Shown: piece by piece, positions 7,003-11,160 of the stretch | How the letters are laid out: every line of letters begins with the position of its first letter | Numbering within the stretch: the stretch's first letter is position 1 | NCBI GenBank assembly: GCA_003542655.1 | Contig: DPKF01000145.1 | Coordinates: 1 to 11,160, forward strand | Reading direction: 5' to 3' | Source of the DNA: Holosporales bacterium | GTDB lineage: Bacteria; Pseudomonadota; Alphaproteobacteria; Paracaedibacterales; UBA11393 | DNA length: 11,160 nt | Notes under the pieces: generated by a model | The model's database searches: none | Seen by the model: the letters and a program-made list of their open reading frames with translations, nothing else | What the model was told of the DNA's origin: nothing | Translations under genes and position numbers: made by a program

Positions 7003-7410
7003 TTACAAGCTTGACAGGCGAATAATTTCATTCCAATGCATATCAGATATTGGCATAACAGAAAGGCGTGACTGTTTTATTAAGGCAATATCCTGTAAAG
7101 CTTCTATATGCTTTATTGTTGCTAAGCTAACTGGTTTTGCCAAAGCTTTGACGGTCTGAATATCTACAGCGACAAATTTACCCTTTAGATCTGTTGGGTC
7201 TATATAGGCTTCCTTTACAACCTGAACAATGCCAACTATTTCTTTGCCAACATTTGAATGGTAAAAAAAACATAAATCACCCAACGTCATGGCTTTTAAA
7301 TTATTAGCAGCCTGATAGTTGCGAACGCCATCCCAGCATTCTGTGCCCTTTTTAACTTGTTGTGCCCAAGACCACGTGGCAGGTTCTGATTTAATCAGCC
7401 AAGATGCCAT
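7003..7410 (-). CDS. EVE domain protein (modified-base binding family)
   Basis: The 135-residue product is a complete single EVE domain, a PUA-related fold whose members bind modified nucleobases; the human relative is THYN1. Visible family motifs are the opening WLIKSEP (4-10), WDGVRNYQAANN (26-37), the LGDLCFFYHSNVGKEIVGIVQV strand pair (43-64) and the C-terminal LIKQSRLSVMPISDMHWNEI. The aromatic residues and SEP motif that line the base-binding pocket are present. The ligand is not known from sequence. It starts five bases after the sspB stop without a strong ribosome-binding site, so coupled translation is likely. Its place behind ssrA-sspB hints at a role linked to RNA or translation, but this is inference from position. 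Confidence 0.9.
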   Translation of the reverse strand: MASWLIKSEPATWSWAQQVKKGTECWDGVRNYQAANNLKAMTLGDLCFFYHSNVGKEIVGIVQVVKEAYIDPTDLKGKFVAVDIQTVKALAKPVSLATIKHIEALQDIALIKQSRLSVMPISDMHWNEIIRLSSL

Positions 7411-7415
7411 AGCGG

Positions 7416-7898
7416 TTATTTTTTCTTTGAAAAATCAAGACTGACAACATTAGATTCTTGTAAGAAATTAGAAGGTGATATTTCTTCAGATGAATTTGAA
7501 ATTTCTATTTTTTTATCAGATGTCTTTGGATAAATCGGTGCAAATTGCAGACCAAATGTTACAGATGGGTCAACAAAACTTATAAGGGCGTCAAAAGGAA
7601 CATAAATACGTTCATCTGCTTCATCAAAACACAGGGTTACGCCAAATCCATTATCATCAACGGCGAGGTCCCAAAATTCGTGTTGTAAAACAATGGTCAT
7701 ATCATCAGGGTATTCGTCACGTAAACTATCTGGAATTTGAACACCCGGATGCATTGTTGCAAAGGCAATATAAAAATGATGATCACCAGGCAAATCTTGA
7801 TCAATGGCTTTTTTTAAAATATCCTTCACGACACTTCTTAATGATTTTTGAACCATCGATTCATAATCAAATTCGTCCTGACCAATTTTTTTCACCAT
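7416..7898 (-). CDS. sspB: ClpXP adaptor SspB (alphaproteobacterial type)
   Basis: SspB binds the tmRNA-encoded degradation tag and tethers tagged proteins to ClpXP. The 160-residue product has the alphaproteobacterial form: an N-terminal helix (DYESMVQKSLRSVVKDIL), the SspB beta fold with HHFYIAFATMHPGVQIPDSL, MTIVLQHEFWDLAVDDNGFGVTL and ERIYVPFDALISFVDPSVTFGL, a flexible acidic and serine-rich linker (about 128-148), and a C-terminal tail VVSLDFSKKK. That tail matches the ClpX-binding XB motif, so tethering should work. AAGGGA lies eight bases before the ATG. The gene follows the tmRNA by only about 15 bases on the same strand, with no obvious terminator between them, so the adaptor may be read through from the ssrA promoter. 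Confidence 0.93.
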   Translation of the reverse strand: MVKKIGQDEFDYESMVQKSLRSVVKDILKKAIDQDLPGDHHFYIAFATMHPGVQIPDSLRDEYPDDMTIVLQHEFWDLAVDDNGFGVTLCFDEADERIYVPFDALISFVDPSVTFGLQFAPIYPKTSDKKIEISNSSEEISPSNFLQESNVVSLDFSKKK

Positions 7899-7912
7899 TT
7901 TGATTGTCCCTT

Positions 7913-8268
7913 AATCCAAAGCCTATTAGTGGGGGCATTCTGTTGCCCGGCTGCCCCCAAACCGCGGACCGCTAAAGCGCTTTATAGGTAGAACCTAAAT
8001 TAAGCAGCAATTGCGAAAGCTCTACGAACGCGACGGTTGCTATTAGCAACGCGGCGTGTTGTTTTGCGTCCAGAAGTGCGATTATTGTTTGCACCTATTA
8101 ATTTGAGTTCCGATAACGGTGGTACTCATGGCCGGGCAAAACATTCCTTTTTACTACGTACGTCGATCCTATTTCGTCCCCATAAATCATGGTGGAGACG
8201 CCGGGTACCGCCCCCGGGTCCGCTCCGCTTATTCTAAGAATGGTTTATCACCATAGATGACTAGCATC
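7913..8268 (-). ncRNA. ssrA: tmRNA, circularly permuted alphaproteobacterial (two-piece) type
   Basis: tmRNA frees stalled ribosomes and adds a proteolysis tag. In transcription order, the acceptor piece comes first. Its T-arm has a 5-bp stem CCGGG/CCCGG and a 7-base loop (8201-8217), followed by CGTCTCC (8200-8194) and ACCA ending at 8190. An 8-base linker (8189-8182) follows, and the coding piece starts with GGGGACG (8181-8175), which pairs with CGTCTCC over 7 bp. That stem contains the G3-U70 pair recognised by alanyl-tRNA synthetase. AGGATCGACG follows, as in the E. coli GGATTCGACG. A stem TGAGT/ACTCA (8102-8129) precedes the resume codon, as pseudoknot 1 would. The tag reading is at 8092-8000. 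A GGGGGCA/TGCCCCC hairpin (7931-7958) closes the 3' side. The ends are approximate: the 5' end comes from the promoter, and the 3' end is uncertain by tens of bases. The non-coding stretch 7899-8469 is otherwise promoters and the rplY leader. Confidence 0.92.
8000..8092 (-). other. tmRNA tag-peptide reading frame, 30 residues plus stop
   Basis: Translation resumes at GCA (8092-8090), preceded by AATTAATAGGT, and ends with TAA at 8002-8000. The peptide begins ANNNRTSGRK and ends RRVRRAFAIAA. The ends fit known tags: alanine resume codon, asparagine-rich start, and a hydrophobic AIAA tail where others have LALAA or VAA, which ClpX recognises. Unlike usual tags it has no acidic residue and eight arginines plus one lysine, and it is about twice the common length. 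Residues 13-15 and 20-22 are both RRV. Confidence 0.85.
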
Positions 8269-8275
8269 ACTATAT

Positions 8276-8304
8276 AATATAGTACTTAATGCATGAAAAT
8301 GCAA
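8276..8304 (-). promoter_or_regulatory. Promoter of ssrA (and probably sspB operon)
   Basis: On the minus strand TTGCAT (8304-8299), a 17-base spacer and TATATT (8281-8276) make a strong housekeeping promoter. The predicted start near 8268 lies about 50 bases before the T-arm of the acceptor piece, as expected. Confidence 0.7.
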
Positions 8305-8374
8305 AATTTATCTTATTGCACGACATAAACTTATGTTCCATCCTTTAGAAGCACTAACTATTTTATATAATTAT

Positions 8375-8403
8375 TTGATTATTTCTTTCTCATGCCTTAC
8401 AAT
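8375..8403 (+). promoter_or_regulatory. Promoter of rplY
   Basis: TTGATT (8375-8380), a 17-base spacer and TACAAT (8398-8403) give a good match to the housekeeping consensus. Transcription should begin near 8410, leaving a leader of about 60 bases that contains a perfect hairpin. It points away from the ssrA promoter. Confidence 0.65.
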
Positions 8404-8414
8404 GAGAAGATTCT

Positions 8415-8437
8415 TGCTATCAAATTCGTTGATAGCA
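8415..8437 (+). promoter_or_regulatory. Perfect 9-bp hairpin in the rplY leader
   Basis: TGCTATCAA (8415-8423) and TTGATAGCA (8429-8437) are perfect inverted complements around the loop ATTCG. The hairpin begins about five bases after the predicted transcript start and is 24 bases upstream of the AAGGGAGAG ribosome-binding region. It has no T-run, so it is not a terminator. It may stabilise the mRNA 5' end or bind a regulator such as L25 itself. Confidence 0.5.
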
Positions 8438-8469
8438 GATAATTTAACAATCCTTAAGGGAGAGTAGCA

Positions 8470-9084
8470 ATGGCTAAAACTTTTAAAGTTGAATCACGTC
8501 AAAAAACAGGAACAGGTCCTGCACGTGAAGTGAGAAGAGCTGACATGGTACCTGGGATTTTGTATGGTAACAAACAAGATTCTCAAATGTTTTCAATGTC
8601 TGCAAAAGATATTTTAATGACATTTACATCTAAAAAATTCTTTTCTACCGTATTTACCTTAGATTTTGGTAATAGTAAAGCAGAAGGACTGGTTAAAGAT
8701 GTTCAAAAACATCCTGTAACCGATCGTGTTCTTCACATCGACTTTTTGCGTATAGATCAAAACTCACTCGTAACGGTTAATATTCCTGTTCGTTTCATTA
8801 ATGAAACACGATCACCGGCATTAAAGCGCGGTGGTATTTTGAATATTATTCACCACGAGCTAGCTGTAAAATGTCCAGCACATGAAATTCCTGAATTTAT
8901 TACTGTTGATTTAGATGGTATCGAGTCGAATGCCAGTGTTTTATTAGAAAATGTAAAACTTCCAAAAAACGTTGTTGCGGCTTTCCCTGGACGTGATAAT
9001 GTTGTTGCAACGGTTGTAGCGCCTGCTGATGAAGAAGCTGAAACAGCAACTGCTGAAGTGCCTGCAGCAAAAGCAAAAGCGTAA
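8470..9084 (+). CDS. rplY: 50S ribosomal protein L25 (CTC form)
   Basis: L25 binds 5S rRNA in the large ribosomal subunit. The 204-residue product is the long, two-domain CTC or general-stress form. The N-terminal L25 domain covers about residues 1-93, with SRQKTGTGPAREVRRADMVPGILYG and the VKDVQKHPVTDRVLHIDFLR strand pair that contacts 5S rRNA. The C-terminal TL5/CTC beta domain covers about 95-185 and includes IPVRFINETRSPALKRGG and the VDLDGIESNASVLLENVKLP region. A 20-residue alanine- and glutamate-rich tail ends the protein. AAGGGAGAG precedes the ATG at good distance. It has its own promoter and terminator. Pth follows, the usual alphaproteobacterial rplY-pth pairing. Confidence 0.96.
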   Translation: MAKTFKVESRQKTGTGPAREVRRADMVPGILYGNKQDSQMFSMSAKDILMTFTSKKFFSTVFTLDFGNSKAEGLVKDVQKHPVTDRVLHIDFLRIDQNSLVTVNIPVRFINETRSPALKRGGILNIIHHELAVKCPAHEIPEFITVDLDGIESNASVLLENVKLPKNVVAAFPGRDNVVATVVAPADEEAETATAEVPAAKAKA

Positions 9085-9101
9085 TTGATTTTTTAAATAA
9101 T

Positions 9102-9141
9102 ATAAGCACTCTAGATTTATATCTTTGAGTGCTTATTTTTT
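9102..9141 (+). terminator. Rho-independent terminator after rplY
   Basis: ATAAGCACTC (9102-9111) pairs perfectly with GAGTGCTTAT (9127-9136) over 10 bp, and six T residues run from 9136 to 9141. The 15-base loop holds a second small pairing, AGAT with ATCT. The pth start codon lies only 14 bases beyond the T-run. Confidence 0.85.
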
Positions 9142-9154
9142 ACACGTGTGTTTT

Positions 9155-9682
9155 ATGTATTTACTTGTTGGCCTTGGAAACCCTGGAAATCAATACCTTT
9201 TAAATCGTCATAATTTTGGTTTTATGATGATGGATGCATTGCGTCAACACTATAACTTCCCTGACTATAAAGAAAAATTTAGTGGTGTCATATCGCAAGG
9301 GAAAATTGATGATAAAGTATGTATACTATTAAAACCAACCACTTATATGAATTTGTCTGGACACTCTGTTCACGCTGCAATGCATTTTTATAAAATTGCT
9401 ATTGAAAATGTTTATGTTTTTCATGACGATTTAGATATAGAGCCGTTTAAAATAAAATTCAAAAAAGGTGGCGGTTCTGGCGGGCATAATGGCCTTAAAA
9501 GCATAGACCAACAATGTGGAAAAGAATATTGGCGCATACGCTTAGGTATTGGTCATCCGGGCGATAAATACTTGGTTTCTCCCTATGTTCTTTCTAATTT
9601 CAGTGAAGATGAAATGAAAGAAATACCGTTTGTATTAAATGCACTGGTTGAAAATGTTCCTAATATTTTAAAAAACACATAA
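9155..9682 (+). CDS. pth: Peptidyl-tRNA hydrolase
   Basis: Pth releases tRNA from peptidyl-tRNAs that drop off the ribosome, which is essential in bacteria. I use the ATG at 9155, giving MYLLVGLGNPG at the N-terminus as in the family; a TTG at 9125 would put ten extra residues inside the rplY terminator. The 175-residue product keeps the active-site residues: Asn of GLGNPG, the catalytic His of NRHNFGF, Asn of TTYMNLSG, Asp of FHDDLDI and Asn of GGHNGLKSI. It is slightly shorter than the usual 185-195 at the C-terminus. There is no clear Shine-Dalgarno and no separate promoter that I can see, so expression may depend on reading through the terminator. The usual downstream gene ychF is absent. 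Confidence 0.95.
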   Translation: MYLLVGLGNPGNQYLLNRHNFGFMMMDALRQHYNFPDYKEKFSGVISQGKIDDKVCILLKPTTYMNLSGHSVHAAMHFYKIAIENVYVFHDDLDIEPFKIKFKKGGGSGGHNGLKSIDQQCGKEYWRIRLGIGHPGDKYLVSPYVLSNFSEDEMKEIPFVLNALVENVPNILKNT

Positions 9683-9749
9683 CATTATAGACTAATCATT
9701 TGTTGTTTTTATATTATCTTGATGTATCGCGTTTTTATAAAAAAAACAT

Positions 9750-9778
9750 TTGCATTGACACCATATAATATATATAAT
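9750..9778 (+). promoter_or_regulatory. Promoter of the orphan membrane-protein gene
   Basis: TTGCAT (9750-9755), a 17-base spacer and a perfect TATAAT (9773-9778) give a strong housekeeping promoter with the same -35 hexamer as ssrA. Transcription should start near 9785, about 20 bases before the ATG at 9806, so the longer reading from 9722 is unlikely. The surrounding sequence is very A/T-rich, which raises the chance of a random match. Confidence 0.55.
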
Positions 9779-9805
9779 AAAAAAAACAATTTTTTATTAT
9801 ATATT

Positions 9806-10192
9806 ATGCTTTTTTTATTATTTTTATCGTTATTTAGTGTATTAAATGCTTCAGATTGCAATTTATCAACAGAAGAGCGTGCAGAGAACCCTCTTGCACC
9901 AGCTTTTCGGGTAGAGGAAGATCAAAACACATTTTTTGTAAATTCTGATACGGCATTAGAAAGTCTGGCAACTTCTGTAAATTCGGATACGTCAGAACGT
10001 CGAATATATGTACGAAGTTGGATAGATGAAAATATAGCTCATGCAAATGACAACACCAATGTTAATTCAAATGACAACACTCAATATAGTAGCTATACAT
10101 TTTTTACTCGTGAAAATATAATATGCATCATAATAGGATCGGTAGGGCTTGGCCTTTTCATCTTTGTCATCGTTTTAATAGCGCCACTTTAA
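9806..10192 (+). CDS. Orphan small secreted or membrane protein with signal peptide and C-terminal membrane anchor
   Basis: I do not recognise this protein. From the ATG at 9806 it has 128 residues. A signal peptide, MLFLLFLSLFSVLNA, is likely cut before SDC (residues 16-18); Cys18 is the first of two cysteines. An extracytoplasmic part of about 85 residues follows, rich in Asn, Asp, Ser, Thr and Glu, with two pairs of short repeats (VNSDT at 45-49 and 58-62; SNDNT or ANDNT at 80-84 and 88-92). A single membrane segment (about 104-126) with a GSVGLG glycine motif is followed by only two residues. The topology is thus an anchored outward-facing protein with almost no cytoplasmic tail. The reading is open upstream to 9722, but an internal promoter favours the short form. 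No Shine-Dalgarno is visible. It sits between pth and rpsP, where ychF would be expected. The coding status is supported by the coherent signal-plus-anchor layout only. Confidence 0.6.
   Translation: MLFLLFLSLFSVLNASDCNLSTEERAENPLAPAFRVEEDQNTFFVNSDTALESLATSVNSDTSERRIYVRSWIDENIAHANDNTNVNSNDNTQYSSYTFFTRENIICIIIGSVGLGLFIFVIVLIAPL
9937..9991 (+). repeat. Imperfect 16-bp direct repeat in the orphan gene
   Basis: TGTAAATTCTGATACG (9937-9952) recurs at 9976-9991 with one mismatch. The period is 39 bases, or 13 codons, so the reading frame is kept and both copies encode VNSDT. Confidence 0.75.
10044..10080 (+). repeat. Perfect 13-bp direct repeat in the orphan gene
   Basis: CAAATGACAACAC occurs at 10044-10056 and 10068-10080. 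The period is 24 bases, or eight codons, again in frame, and both copies encode NDNT. Confidence 0.8.
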
Positions 10193-10319
10193 AACCAAAA
10201 TAGTGTGTAATCAGTATAAAAATACCTAAAAAAATTAAAAAGGCCACGCGAATAGCATTTTAAATCGTTTACTAATCAAACAGAATATTTTTTAAATAAA
10301 ACGTCTAGCGCAAAACATT

Positions 10320-10347
10320 TTGCTGGATATTTTGGTAAGATTATACT
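10320..10347 (+). promoter_or_regulatory. Possible promoter of rpsP-rimM
   Basis: TTGCTG (10320-10325), a 16-base spacer and TATACT (10342-10347) lie 42 bases before rpsP. The -10 is good but the -35 matches only its first three bases. A 14-base inverted repeat GCAAAA-CA-TTTTGC (10309-10322) overlaps the -35. The rest of the gap 10193-10389 is A/T-rich and shows nothing else I can support. Confidence 0.4.
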
Positions 10348-10389
10348 ATTATAGAATAAAAAATATTACACATTCGGAGAGAATAATTC

Positions 10390-10767
10390 ATGGCATTAAA
10401 AATTCGCCTATCAAGAGGTGGTTCAAAAAAACGCCCATTTTACAAAATCGTTATTGCTGAAAACAGCAGCCCACGCGACGGTCGTTTCGTTGAACGTGTA
10501 GGTTCTTACAATCCTTTATTGGCGCAAGATAATGCTGAACGTATTGTCTTAAAAGAAGAACGCATTAAACATTGGCTAAGTGTTGGCGCTTTGCCAACTG
10601 AACGTGTTGCACTATTTTTGCAAAAATCTGGCATTATGCCAAAAGAAGAACGCGCTGTTCGCCCAACAAAATCTGCACCTAAAGCAAAAGCACAAGAACG
10701 CATAAAAGACGAAGCTAATAAAGCGGCTGCCGCTGCTGAAGAAGCAAAGCAAGCACAAGAAGCTTAA
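10390..10767 (+). CDS. rpsP: 30S ribosomal protein S16
   Basis: S16 binds 16S rRNA early in 30S assembly. The S16 core fills residues 1-78: ALKIRLSRGGSKKRPFYKIV, SPRDGRFVERVGSYNP, and the IVLKEERIKHWLSVGALPTE helix followed by VALFLQKSGI. The 125-residue product is longer than the core because of a Lys-, Ala- and Glu-rich tail (about 85-125, ending AAAAAEEAKQAQEA), a common alphaproteobacterial extension that probably forms a charged helix on the ribosome surface. GGAGAG lies eight bases before the ATG. rimM follows after five bases, the widespread rpsP-rimM-trmD-rplS order. Confidence 0.97.
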   Translation: MALKIRLSRGGSKKRPFYKIVIAENSSPRDGRFVERVGSYNPLLAQDNAERIVLKEERIKHWLSVGALPTERVALFLQKSGIMPKEERAVRPTKSAPKAKAQERIKDEANKAAAAAEEAKQAQEA

Positions 10768-10772
10768 TTATT

Positions 10773-11160
10773 ATGACCTTGCCTATGCAACCATCAGACA
10801 TGATTGTTGTAGGCGAGGTTACTTCTACGCATGGTGTACGGGGCGATATAAAAATTCGCTCTTTCACTGATAATCCAGAGCAGATTAAAAAATACGATCG
10901 TCTTTATGATGAAAATATCAACCCAGTGCAAATTACGTTTAAACGTAATTTAAATGCCGGTATGTTTGTTGGCAGTATTAATGCGATCAACAATAAAGAA
11001 GAAGCAGCCCTCCTTAAAGGACTGCTTCTTTATATTCACAAATCTCAAAGACCAAAAATTCAAGATAATGAATGTTATCTATCAGACCTTATTAACTGTA
11101 AAGTGATCATGGAAACCAAAGAAATTGGTACGGTCGCCGCTTTTCATGATTTTGGGGCTG
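10773..11160 (+). CDS. rimM: 16S rRNA processing protein RimM, 5' part (runs off window)
   Basis: RimM is a maturation factor that binds S19 and the 30S head during assembly. The open reading from the ATG at 10773 runs without a stop to the window end, giving 129 residues of a protein usually near 170. The N-terminal RimM domain shows VGEVTSTHGVRGDIKIRSFTD (residues 13-33), the LLKGLLLYIHKSQ segment near 81-93, and the start of the PRC-barrel domain with ECYLSDLINCKV and IGTVAAFHDFGA. There is no Shine-Dalgarno upstream; the start is five bases after the rpsP stop, so translation is probably coupled. ATGs at 10785 and 10800 are also possible starts before the conserved core. Confidence 0.95.
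   Translation, partial: MTLPMQPSDMIVVGEVTSTHGVRGDIKIRSFTDNPEQIKKYDRLYDENINPVQITFKRNLNAGMFVGSINAINNKEEAALLKGLLLYIHKSQRPKIQDNECYLSDLINCKVIMETKEIGTVAAFHDFGA

Noticed and set aside
7971..7982. TAAAGCGCTTTA palindrome as an operator
   Set aside because: It lies in the tmRNA coding piece just after the tag stop and is better explained as RNA structure.
8037..8237. Open reading of 66 codons on the plus strand
   Set aside because: It lies entirely antisense to the tmRNA; its openness reflects the structured RNA on the other strand.
9125..9154. Ten extra N-terminal residues of Pth from a TTG
   Set aside because: They lie in the terminator stem and T-run, and the family begins at the MYLLVGLGNPG methionine.
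9937..10080. Repeats considered as a CRISPR array or mobile-element ends
   Set aside because: There are only two copies of each of two different short words, in frame inside a gene, with spacings of 39 and 24 bases; this is protein-level repetition.

Overview
The window is an AT-rich stretch of an alphaproteobacterial chromosome. The strongest taxonomic sign is the tmRNA gene at about 7913-8268 (minus strand), which is circularly permuted in the two-piece alphaproteobacterial way, with the CCA-ending acceptor segment upstream of the tag-coding segment. The alphaproteobacterial SspB adaptor, the flgF-flgG-flgA-flgH order and the Uup, L25/CTC and RimM sequences agree. High A+T, very short gaps and several divergent or displaced genes suggest a host-associated lineage of the Holosporales or Rickettsiales type, but this is inference. 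No insertion sequence, tRNA, rRNA or CRISPR array was seen.

Layout. 1-428 (+) is the end of an ABC-F ATPase (uup). 514-3539 (-) is a flagellar operon, flgF-flgG-flgA-flgH (rod, P-ring chaperone, L-ring), preceded by a very good sigma-54 promoter. 3767-5211 (+) holds a divergent shikimate kinase and a predicted exported protein that looks like a divergent polysaccharide deacetylase without its metal ligands. 5218-8268 (-) reads, in transcription order, ssrA (tmRNA), sspB, an EVE-domain gene, hslO and ftsQ. From 8470 (+) come rplY (L25), pth, an orphan small membrane protein, rpsP (S16) and the start of rimM, which runs off the window.

How the genes work together. The minus-strand block is mostly protein quality control. 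tmRNA rescues stalled ribosomes and tags the nascent chain, SspB hands tagged proteins to ClpXP, and Hsp33 is a redox-switched holdase. The plus-strand block is translation: two ribosomal proteins, peptidyl-tRNA hydrolase and the 30S maturation factor RimM. Divergent promoters for ssrA and rplY share the region 8276-8403.

Most worth a second look: the tmRNA tag is 30 residues long, has nine basic and no acidic residues, and begins ANNN instead of AND. Next are the sigma-54 promoter of the rod operon, the two enzymes with substituted active sites, and the orphan membrane protein, which has its own promoter and decaying internal repeats.
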